A program made the position numbers and the translations under genes. This document shows positions 12,301-24,300 of a stretch of 64,000 bases of DNA, in pieces (positions within the stretch are counted from its first letter, which is position 1; every line of letters starts with the position of its first letter). The DNA is from Culex pipiens pallens (taxonomy: Eukaryota; Arthropoda; Insecta; Diptera; Culicidae), in the NCBI RefSeq assembly GCF_016801865.2, contig NC_068938.1, positions 212,377,734-212,441,733 of the forward strand. The letters run 5' to 3'. A model generated the notes under the pieces. The model saw only the letters and a program-made list of their open reading frames with translations, made no database searches and was not told the DNA's origin.

Positions 12301-15300
12301 GATGTTATTTAAATTGTTTTTGTTATTAAGAAAATACGAGAGGTGTATCGTTTTTTGACCCATAGTCACCCCCACTGACGGTATTCAAAATTTTCACAAT
12401 AACGTATTTTTGATAAAGATACCTAATTTGATATTTTTGCATTATGGGTATCAAATGATCGAAAATTCTCATAGATATCGATGGTGATAGCAATTTTAAT
12501 ACTCAAGATTTTCAGAACACTACGTATTTTGGAAAAAAATACTAAAATTGTATGTTTATGAATATCAAATGATTGAAAAATTTTCATTGATTTCATTAGT
12601 ACCAGCATTTTTTTAAATTCATATTTTTACGAAATTGCGTATTTTTGAAAAGAAATATTCGAAATTTGTTTTGCTTTCCTCATCTTACCGAGGAAAGGCT
12701 ATAAAATCACTCAAAAATTGAACTTCTTAATTTGACATCTTAGACCTACTTCACGCTGGTAGAACGCCAAGCAATGCTGTAGAGCGACCATTTTTTTCTC
12801 GAGATACAGATTGGCGTGACCCTTAAAAAATTCAAACCATTGAAACTTTTTCTTGTTGTAAATTAATTTGGCTGAAATTTTGGATAATATTAAGAAACAG
12901 TCTCAAGATTAAGTGCTCAAAATTTAAAGTTGACCTGTCAATATTTTTGGAGATATCGTTAAAATAGTAAGAGTGGGTCAAAATCGTATTTTTTACGAAA
13001 ATGTCAATACAGTCGACTCTCTGGCTGTCGATTTTCTCGATATCAATAATGCTCCATGAACCGATGATTTCTTCAGTCCCTTCAAACTGCATACTTCGAT
13101 TGTCTTTATTCCTTGATATTTTCTCTTGCTTGAAGGATCTCTTCCTCGACGGTCGCTTGGATTCTATTTGCTTTAAATATCTATTCTGGTTGTCAATAAT
13201 TTTACTTTCTCATGGCTTGCATAGACATTTTTCTTTGAGAAACGAAGCTTTGAAGGGTGTTTGACATTTATTTGTTTTTGTTTGATGGACGTTACCATGA
13301 TTCTCTCCTATAGCTGGTCAGCAAGAAAAAACAAATTTCAATCGAGTCTTCATTTTGCATCGTTCTGTAAACTGATGCTTCTCTTCCTTGACGGTCCCTT
13401 GGATATTGACAACCAGAGAGTCGACTGTAACTTTGAAATGATACCTATTGTTTTTTAAAAAATCAACTGAAAGTAGACATTCCAAAATACTTATGCTGAA
13501 AATTTCATGAGGTTTGGTCGAAATAAAAAAACAATTTCCTGATTTTTAAAATGCGGAAAGCTTTAACTGAGGCATAACAAAGTACACAAATAGAAATCTT
13601 GTAAGCAAATCCAGTTACACTATGCTCTTGAATTCATAAATGATTGTTTCCAAAAATTGAAAAAATATTACGATTTGCTTTCAAATTCAAAAACATAGCG
13701 TTTCCGGATTTGTTTGCCAATTTCTATCCGTGTAAAGATTACAGTTTTAAAAATCGTTTCCCGCGAATCACACTACTTAGGTTATAGTTAGCCTTAGGAT
13801 TTTTCATCATAGCTTTCAAACTGACCAACTATTAAGAAAATTTAACGGTTTGGATCTCAATTGGTAAAGATTTCCTTTTAAGGAACAACCCACATTTAGT
13901 CAAATTAAAGAAATGCTTTCGCTCCAAATTGAGCACTAAAGCTCAAAACCAAATGCATTGTGTCCAAATCTTGCCGCCAAACATTTGCATATCGCCTTCC
14001 CTAATTAGATCTCGCGCCACAGGCCGTCTCCTGGCCATCCCACGAAAGACGCAACAACCGCACCGCCAACAAAGCGCGCCGTCGTCGCCCCGACGAATTC
14101 CCACGCCAGACGTGGCCGCCGCCGCGACACGTTTCCGAAATAATCTCTTAATAATACTCGCAAATAAACATCCACATTTGTCACCAGATTGCAACCGGCC
14201 AGCAACGGATTAAGGTGATCTTGCAGGAAAACAAGAAGAAATATTCCGAAGAAGATTTTTTGGCAAACGCCAGACGTGAAATTTTCCACACAGGCCGGCC
14301 GGGGACCACCACGCGTTGACACCAAACTGGCCACGACACAACACCGCGCCGGTCGGACCAGATTAATGAGGCGGCTCAATTAGCCGTGGGGCACGGAATA
14401 TACGGGGGGATATTAATTTGACGAAAAATCATCGGGAAATCCTCGAGAGAGAGAAAAGAAGGGACAAGCAAATGAATGTGCGAAATAAATTGCCACTGGA
14501 GCGTGGTGAAACTTAATTTGGTGGACCGGATTTGAAGGTTGGTGGTCACTAGACCAAGTGTCAAATTAGTATCGATCATTGACTGAGAATTTATTAAAAT
14601 CAAAGTCCGTGGTTCGCTTGATTAATCAAATGGAAGGATTCATAGTAGCAATGTAACTGCAGTGGTCTTCAGTCACTGATTTTTCAATATGTATAACATA
14701 GAAAAGGATTTTCAGAGTTTTTGAACAATACCTCTAAAGCTCTGATAAGCAAGATCGCAATTCAAAAAAGTTTCTAAATATCACAGAACTGGGAAACACT
14801 TGTCACGTTTGGATGCCATATATGTATAAAAGGCCTGCCCAACGTCCGGCCCGCGGGCCGGATCTGGCCCGTGAAGCCATTTCATCCGGCCCGCGACGGC
14901 TTTTTAAAATATTTCTATGACCGGCCCTTAAGGCTGTTCATGAAGTATTAAATAAATAAAATTATTGTCTGAATTTAAAAAATAAGCTTAAGATCAAATT
15001 TTTACATATTATAAGAACATTCTTCATGTTTGAAATAAATTCTTATAATTTTTATAATGATAATTTTTACTGAAAAAAAATCTCCGTTCATAGAATCTGT
15101 CTCTGCGGTTAATGCAACGCAGTAGGCCGGGCCGCTTTAATGAGTGTAATACACTTCGGGGGTTTTCGAAAGTACTCCATCATTAATAATGCCGAGAAGG
15201 AACTTGAGGCGTAATCTAACCATAAGTTCTTCCCGGATGCTTTCTTCGGACTGGCTGCGCTTGTATTCGATTAGATTAGAATAGATTAGATTAGATATTT

Positions 15301-18300
15301 TTTAACTGAAAAAAATGTGCAGGAAAAAAAATATCCATTTCGTAAAATTGTTAAATTTATGAAAAAACTTGGATTGTTGTCTTAAAATTTACAAAAAGAG
15401 ACTAAATGTTGTTTCTTTTAGTTTTGACTGTGTTAACTTCAATATGAAGTTTTTTTTTCTTTTTTTTTAAATAAATAAGTATGCAAAACTAATGTATTTT
15501 TCCAGAACAACTTTTTAGTGATAAAGTTTTTTTTAAAGCTTGAAAATCAAATTATTCACACTGAAAATAGATCGCTGGAAATATTTTTAAAATATTGAAC
15601 AATGTATCAAAAACTTCAAAAACTTGCAACGATCATTGAAATTTAAATGTTTTTTTTTTATAAAAAAAAATATATCAAGGTATTTAAATACAATCGTCAA
15701 AAACAATATCTATAAAATTTTGAACAAGCAAAAATTAAATATGTCAAATAAACAAATGTTTCAATGTTGTTTGTTTTTCATTTTTAAAATCAAGATATAT
15801 GAATCATATTTGCAACACTAGTTCTTTTATGTATTTGCTTTTAAAGAACCCAATCATAAAAAAATGAAAAAAATGTGTTTACCTTTTCAACTTTTATCAA
15901 ATATTAATTCCGGCCCGCCACTGTTTCAGGAAAATCAGATCTGGCCCGCAGGGCCAAAAGGTTGGGCACCCCTGATGTATAACGTCCCGAATAGAAGAAA
16001 ACCATTTGAAAAAAAGACCTTCAGTTTTGTGATTAAATTTTAGGAATTTCACCATTTCTCAAATAGTTATTTTTATGGTTGTAAGCAGTTTGTGAGCATT
16101 TTGATACGCATTAAATTTTGTAAAATATTTCAAACAATGTTGAAAGAATTTTAATGATTTTTGTAGCTAATCTCAACTGCAAAAAAACATGTTAGGTAAT
16201 TTCCTTCCCTGATGCTTTCTAAACCTAAAAAAATGACAAAACTACTAATGCAATCATGATCTTTAAATTTTAGATTTTCTTCGATCAATAATTAAAAAAA
16301 ATACTTTGAGATTTCAATTTTTAAGAAAGATTAGGCTTTAACCCTATCAGGCCTGATTTTTAAATATTTTTTTAGATAATGATGGAAAAATTATTCTTAT
16401 GACTATACGAAAATTATATGCTAGTTTATACAATTTAGATTATTGAGTCCCATCAGGCCTAAAAGGGTTAAACCAACGTTCAAAAGCCAGAATAAAGAAT
16501 AAAGACCTTTGATCAATTTTTTTCCATAGAACACTTTTTTGTATGAAATTACCCGTTAGATAATTAAAACTATGTTTTTTTTTATTTCACCAGGGGATAC
16601 ATTACAAAATTTGAAAATCAATTATGAGTTTTTAAAATAAAATAGAAAAATAATAAAGATCTTGTAAAGTGTACGGAAATTTTAAAAAATGATCAAATAA
16701 AACCAGAACAAAGTTGCCTTTTGGGCCTCAAAACAAGCCCCTAAAATTTAAGGATAAGGGTTTTCTTTGCGTGTCCAAATGTCATAAAACACTTTTCACG
16801 TTTGTGCGATCCCATTTTTCGAGTATTTTTTTCCAGCTTCTTTAAAAGTTGATAAATGTTTGACCAAAATGGACACTTAACTTCCCCCGAACGACCCATT
16901 TGTAATCAAGAAAACCATCCACATTTGCTCCAACATTTTACAAGTCTGTAAACAAGCTGTTCTCGTTTGAAAAACGAACATGAAAGAAGAAAAAACTCAC
17001 AAACCCGATTTCACACCTCACCATCATCACTTTCGTTCACACCGGCCAAGTGTGCGGTTGCCAAAAATGATCCGCCAAAGGCGGTCGGTGGCGCCGCCAC
17101 GCGATTTTTTTTTTGGCACTAATTTATTCGATTTACCATAAATACATCGCCACGATCTCGTGTATTAATGTTTTCGGAACCCCCCACAGGGGGCTCATTT
17201 GCCGACTCCAAAATTATTCATCTTTTTCCACAGCATTTATTAAATTTGCGCGGTCAACTCGTCGTTCCTCTCCACTCCCAGCACGTAAACACGTGCCACA
17301 ATGTGACAGTTGCAAAACGATAAAAGCGCGCGAAAATTATTAATTAAAAAAAGCAGCTTGAGATGCAGCAGCCGGGTCTCGATCTCTGCCAACGCGCTCG
17401 AAAATACCCAATAAATTAAGAAAATTCAATAAATAATTCAATAATTTAGATACTCCACATAGGCGCAAAGTACGACGACGGCGTACGCACGGTAGACGTC
17501 AACATCACAAAAATAAACACTCAAAAACACAGAAAAACGAAGTGGTTCAGTCGAAAGAAGGTGAAGATATATGAATGCGTTTTAGTTTTTTTTAGTTTTA
17601 ATATTTTTCTCTTTAATCTCATTCCTGTTGATGTTATTTTTTTTTCTAACAAGTTGTCTAACCCACTGACAGCGCGACAGGAAATTTCCGAACAGAAAAA
17701 AAAGTTTTTTTCTACGTTCTGTATGAATCTTCTTCCATCCAAAATAACGTGTTTCGCCACTAACAACCGAAAATCCGCCCCATTTCCCATACACCAATCA
17801 TCACCGAAAGACAGTTTTGGCGCGCAAGTTTGCCGTTGGACAAGATTCTGGCTGTCCCAAAACATCGAGCCGTGCTCATCGACATCGACAGCTGGAAGCG
17901 ATTTGGAGCAAGATTGTAGCGGCGGCCAGAATCGAGTCCTCCCCGTCGAATTTGCGCGCCAAAACTCGAGCAAAATTCGCCGTACTAATCTCGATCTTTC
18001 GTCCCAGACATTGACGAGTGCGCTCAGCAAGGTGGTCTTAATGGTAATCACTGCCATCTGAACACGCGGTGCGTCAACACGTTCGGCTCGTACGTGTGCG
18101 AGTGCGTGGCCGGCTACCGGCGGCTGGACAAGTTCAACTGCGTCGAGGTGGACGAGTGCAAGTCCGGCGAGCACAGCTGCCACGAGCACGCGGACTGCAG
18201 CAACACGGCCGGCTCGTACCACTGTCGCTGCCAGCCGGGCTACGAGGGCGACGGGTACGACTGCAAGCGTGAGTATCTTGACGGAGTTGCGGGAGACCTG

Positions 18301-21300
18301 CTACTGTTGACTTCTGATTGACGTCCTTCAGCTATCGACCTTTAACTTTAGATGTTTAACGGTTGACCTCCAACATGTGACTTTGGACTATTGACTTATT
18401 ACTGATATAATACGAATCCTCCACTTCCAGCGGTCTGCAATCAAACCTGTCTGAACGGGGGTGAGTGCCGGGCGCCTGGGGTGTGTACGTGCCGGGCCGG
18501 CTACGTCGGCGAGTCCTGCGAGAAGGACCTGGACGAGTGTGCGACCGGGGTGCACCGGTGTAAGGAGACAACGAACTGTGTTAACATGCCAGGATGGTAA
18601 GACTTCACTAGGTTGACCGCCGTCTTCATGATCCTAACCTCCCGAACTCTCTCCTCCTTCGCAGGTACTATTGCAAATGCAAGCCTGGATTTGAAACCAA
18701 AGGAAAAGATTGTGTAGATATAGACGAGTGCTATCTGAACACGCACAGCTGTCACCCGACGGCCCGGTGCGTCAACACGCAGGGACACTTTGAGTGTGTC
18801 TGCCCGACGTCGGCGTCGGAAGCGGCCGCGGCGGCCATCGCGGACGCCAGCAGCAGTAGTAGCGGGTCGTCACGGTCAGTGGTGGCGACGGTTGCGGCAA
18901 CCGTCCGGCCCGGTGCCGCGTCCAACTGTAGGTTAAGTTGTATGTTCGAGGACAGCGAGATCCCGGACGGCGGCCAGATCTCGCCCCGGAACCAGCCGTG
19001 CAAGGTGTGCACCTGTTCGCGGGGGGTCATCAGCTGCGTGGAGCCACCGTGCAACTGCTCGCGGTGGCAGGAGCGGGGCAGCGGAGCGCGGGACCTCTGC
19101 TGTCCGCAGTGCGATCCCAAAGAGTCCTGCCAGCACCAGGAGCTGAAGCACGTGACGTTCCGCAGCGGCGAGCAGTGGATTTACCAGTGCCAGACGTGCG
19201 AGTGTCTGGTAAGTGATCGAAGCAGGACAACCCTATCAATTCTCAAATTTCTTTAAATTCTCATGATACGGATATAAAACTATCCAAAATAGCATTTTGA
19301 ATATGAGCTATTGTTCCCGAATTCTTGAAATAGATTATATTTGTCATTTTTTATCTGGCTCAATCTATGTAGGGGCCTTTCCTTTGGCCAAGGAAGCAAT
19401 TTTGGTTATTGGTTCACCTATACAAGTATCCATACAATTTTGACAGCTGACCACTAGGGTGACAACAAAAAAATATGTTAGGGATACCCCCCGGCTCGAT
19501 TTCTTAGTCAAAATTAAGCATCTGTGCCAATGTTAAGCAGGTTAAGGTTTTTTTAATCGCTAATAACTTATCAGGATCAACTCGGATCGCTTTGAACTCT
19601 TCAACAAAATATCAGAGCGTTAAGTGAGCAACTCTCTACGAAATCGGCCGATTTCGACCATTTTTATTTTTGGTATTTTTTGATTTGACTTAAACTTTGT
19701 GGGGGCCTCCCCTATGACCAAATAAGCTATTTTGCGTCATTGGTTCATCCATACAAGTCTCCATACAATTTTGGCTTCTGTCCATACAAAAATTGTATGT
19801 AAATATTCAAACAGCTCTAACTTTTAAGTGAATTTTCTGATCAATTAGCTGTCTTGGGCAAAGTTGTAGGTATTGTTGAGGACTTTTGAGAAAAAATAGG
19901 TACAAGGAAAAAAAATTTGCAGATTTTTTAATCAACTTTTTTTTCACTAAAACTCAATTTCCCAAAATACGTATTTTTTAATTTTCGAGATTTTTTGATA
20001 TGTTTGAACAAGTTTGACATTATTTTTTAATGCAAAATTGAATTTGCCATCGAAAAGTACTCTACAGATTTTTTGATAAAGGGCTCCGTTTTCAAGATAT
20101 AGCCACTGAAAGTTTGATTTTAGCGAAATATTTGCAGTTTTTCAATTTTTAAAAATAGTGACCATGAGTGACCGTTTCTAAAAATATTTTTTTTGAAAAG
20201 TTCAGAAAATTTGCTTTAAAATTGTCAAAAAGACATTGAAGATTGGACCTCGGGTTGCTGAGATAGAGCCGCTTTAAGAAAAAGAAACACGAAAATTGAA
20301 GTTTTCTTAATCTCACCAAAACAACCCACCATTTTCTAATGACCATATCTCCAATTCATTTCCGGTTTTGGTAGAGAATTGCTCAAATTTAATTTAACGA
20401 AATTTTGACAAAACTAACACCACACTCTGGTAAAAATTGGAATATTTGCCTATCTCCACACCTTTCTTCGAAAATTCCTAAACAAACTTCAACGCTCAAG
20501 AGGGACCCCTAAACCATAATAGTCAAGGCACAAAAGTCCAAAATGGTGTGTCGAACGGTAAATCTAGTAACAGGCCAGCTTTTAATGGTTCTAGACTAAA
20601 TCTAGTCCGAATATCGCGGTCACTTAGCCGGATTCCCTAAAAGAGGCGAGATATTCAAGATAAGGCCAATATGGCGACTATGCGGAAGATTCAATATGTG
20701 GATATAACAAAAAGATATACAGTTAAACCTCGCATATGCACCTCATATGGGGGTTTCTTATGCGAAGCACGCATATGCGAGGTACAGGGCTTATGGGATT
20801 TTGGCTATATGGGAGACATGGGCTATATTTTTATAAAAAATCAACTAAACTATACAAATTTATAGTGTTTTGGAATCGTTATGAAGTCAGCCAAATTTAC
20901 ATGGTTTACGATGTTCTAGGTCATCCGAAACTTCGTCAAGTTAAGGCCTATGTGTTCAACGCCGTACAAGTATGAGGTAGGCGATTTGACTGTGGTTTTT
21001 GACCACAGGTCATATCCGGATAACCTCAGGGAGGTTCAGGGACCGATATGTCTACCGATATGTGGTGATGTTCTGGGTCTTCTGTAGAGTCCCTGATGGT
21101 ACGTCCGATGGGTCTACCGCCGTAACACGGCAGAGGTCGGTAGTTTTAGACCTCAGATCATATCCGGATAGCCTCAGGGAGGTTCAGGGACTAGTCTACC
21201 GGTATGTGGTGATGTTCTGGGTCTTCTGTAGAGTCCCGGGAGGTACGACCGATGGGTCTACCACCGAAATAAGGCAGAGGTCACTGGATTTTGATCTTAG

Positions 21301-24300
21301 ATCATTTCCGGATAGCCTCAGGGAGGTTCAGGGACTAGTCTACCGATATGTGGTGATGTTCTGAGTCTTCTGTGGAGTCCCGAGAGCTACACCTGAAGGG
21401 TCTACCGCCGTAACAAGGCAAAGGTCGGTGGTTTTTGACCTCTGATCATATCCGGATAGCCTCAGGGAGGTTCAGGGACTAGTCTACCGATATGTGGTGA
21501 TGTTCTGGGTCTCCTGTAGAGTCCCGGGAGCTACGGCCGATGGGTCTACCGCCGTAACAAAGCAGAGGTCGATGGTTTTTGACCTTAGATAATATCCAGA
21601 TAGCCTCAGGGAGGTTCAGGGACTAGTCTACCGATATGTGGTGATGTTCTGGGTCTTCTGTAGAGTCCCTGAAGGTACGTCCGATGGGTCTACCGTCGTA
21701 ACAAGATACAGGTCAGAAGTTTTTGACCTCAGATCATATTCGGATAGCCTCAGGGTGGTTCAGGGACTAGTCTACCGATGTGTGGTCATTTTTTGGGTCT
21801 TCTGTAGAGTCCCAGGAGTAACGGCCGATGGCTCTACCACCGCAACAAGATAGAGGTCGGAGGTTTTCGACCTCAGTTCATATACGGATAGCCTCAGGGA
21901 GGTTAAGGGACTAGTCTACCGATTTCTGGTAATGTGCTGGGTCTTCTGTAAAGTCCCTAGAGCTACGGTCAATGGGTCTACCGCCGTAATAAGGCAGAGG
22001 TCGGTGGATTTTGACCTCAGATCATATACGGATAGCCTCAGGGAGGTTCAGGGACTAGTCTACAGATATGTGGTGATGTTCTGGGTCTCCCGTAGAGTCC
22101 CGCTAATTACGGCCGATGGGTCTACCTCCATAACAAGATAGAGGTCGGAGATTTTTGACTTCAGATCATATCCAGATAACCTCAGGGTGATTCAGGGACT
22201 AGTCTACCGACTTCTGGTAATGTGCTGGGTCTTCTGTAAAGTCCTGGGAGCTACGGTCAATGGGTCTACCACCGTAACAAGGTAAAAGTCGGTGGATTTT
22301 GACCTCAGATCATATCCGGATAGCCTCAGAAAGGTTCATGGACTAGTCTACCGATATGTGGTGATGTTCTGGGTCTTCTGTAGAGTCCCAGGAATTACGG
22401 TCAATGGGTCTACCACCGTAGCATGGCAGAGGTCGGAGGATTTTGACCTAAGATCATATCCAGATAGCCTCAGGGAGATTGAGGGACTAGTCTACCGATG
22501 TGTGGTGATGTTCTGGGTCTTCTGTAGAGTCCCAGGAGTTACGGTCAATGGGTCTACCACCGAAATAAGGCAGAGGTCACTGGATTTTGATCTTAGATCA
22601 TATCCGGATAGCCTCAGGACGGTTCAGGGACTAGTCTACCGATGTGTTATGATCTTTTGGGTCTTCTGTAGAGTCCCGGAAGTAACGGCCCTGAGGCTAT
22701 TCGGATATGATCTGAGATCAAAAACCATCGACCTATATCTTGTTACGGTGGTAGACCCTTCGGCCGTGACTCCCGGGACTTTACAGGAGACCCAAAACAT
22801 CTCCACATATCGGTAGACTAGTCCCTGAACCTCCCTGAGTCTATCTGGATATAATCTAACCCTAGTAACATTTTAGGTTTTAAGTAGGCCATAAAAGCCT
22901 ATTTAGGCCGTATGAGGGTTTTCAGAACCATGATAAAACCTGTAAGTTTAAAAATGTTACTAGGGAAGGCCAAAAACCATCGACCTCTGCCTTATTACGG
23001 CGGTAGACCCTTCAGGCGTAGCTCTCGGGACTCCACAGAAGACCCAGAACATTTCCACATATCGGTAGACTAGTCCCTGAACCTCCCTGAGGCTATCTGG
23101 ATATGATCTGAGGTCAAAAAACACCGACCTCTGCCGTGTTACGGCGGTAGACCCGTCGGTCGTACCTCCCGGGACTCTACATAAGATCCAGAACATCACC
23201 ACATACCGGTAGACTAGTCCCTGAACCTCCCTGAGGCTATCCGGATATGATCTGAGGTCAAAAACCACCGACCTCTGCCGTGTTACGGCGGTAGACCCAT
23301 CGGACGTACCTCCCGGGACTCTACAGAAGACCCAGAACATCACCACATATCGGTAGACATATCGGTCCCTGAACCTCCCTGAGGTTATCCGGATATGACC
23401 TGTGGTCAAAAACCACAGTCAAATCGCCTACCTCATACTTGTACGGCGTTGAACACATAGGCCTTAACTTGACGAAGTTTCGGATGACCTAGAACATCGT
23501 AAACCATGTAAATTTGGTGTAGCTGTAAAGCTGACTTCATAACGATTCCAAAACACTATAAATTTGTATAGTTTAGTTGATTTTTTATAAAAATATAGCC
23601 CATGTCTCCCATATAGCCAAAATCCCATAAGCCTTGTACCTCGCATATGCAACTCTTGCGACAAAACCGAATCAGGTGGAATGACTCGTATATGCAAAGT
23701 TGCATATGCGAGGCGCTCTTATACGAGGTTTAACTGTAATCAATTGGGTTAAAATTTGGCACAGATGCTTAACTTTGCCTAAGGAATCAAGCCAGAGGGA
23801 ATCCCCGAGGATTTTCCTAAATTTGCACTGTTCGTTGCCACCTCACTGGCCATACAAAAATGGTACGTAAATATTCGAAAATCTTTTGGAAGAATTTTCT
23901 AATCGATTAAGTGTCTTCCGAGAAGCTGTGGATATTGAATAGTTCAACAAAAAGGTTCACAAAAAAGAAGAAGATTTTTAAATTAACTTTTTTAACAAAA
24001 GATCGATAATTCAAAATACGTATTTTTAATTTATTATTCTTTTATTTTAATTTGGGGGAAACAAACTTGCAAATTTGAGCAATAAAGAAGAACGGCCAAA
24101 AATTATACCTCCAATTTTATTTGAAAAAAATCTAAGCATTTGCAATCGAAATTAACTATACATATTTTTTTTTTTTTAAGTGCACCGTTTTAGGTTATGG
24201 CCACTTAATGTTCGATTTTAATTAAAAATTTATAATTTTTTCGTTTTATTTTTTAAACGTTGCCAATAGAAACTGCTCATGAGTGATTATTTCAAAAAAG

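Larger units (their letters stand above)
9996..18007 (+). other. NELL 8-kb intron
   Basis: It contains unique C/A-rich DNA (9996-10960), AT-rich DNA, a MITE (11752-12383), an AT-array fragment (12385-12700), a Tigger-like MITE (13010-13427), a GC-rich island (about 13930-14400), a hAT element with a nested retroposon (14830-15974), a piggyBac-like MITE (16338-16471), and largely unique sequence from about 16740 to the acceptor. Confidence 0.7.
20720..23737. mobile_element. pogo/Tigger-like element carrying an inverted 144-bp tandem array
   Basis: Left end CAGTTAAACCTCGCATATGC and right end CGAGGTTTAACTG, with TA on both sides (20718-20719, 23738-23739). Sub-terminal arms of about 270 bp are inverted copies (CCCATATAGCCAAAATCCC, TAGTGTTTTGGAATCG). 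The interior is an array of 144-bp units. No transposase frame is seen; the long open frames only reflect a period that is a multiple of three. CAG ends plus a TA target indicate the Tc1/mariner/pogo group. Confidence 0.85.

Noticed and set aside
13929..14379. Open frames of 83-124 codons on both strands in the GC-rich island
   Set aside because: Expected from high GC content; no similarity or splice signals.
17521..18222. 233-codon minus-strand frame
   Set aside because: Its N-terminal part is antisense to the GC-rich EGF exon at 18008-18268; no splice or domain support.
20999..23409. Open frames of 69-174 codons in the 144-bp array
   Set aside because: Product of a 144-bp period; interrupted at random by substitutions.
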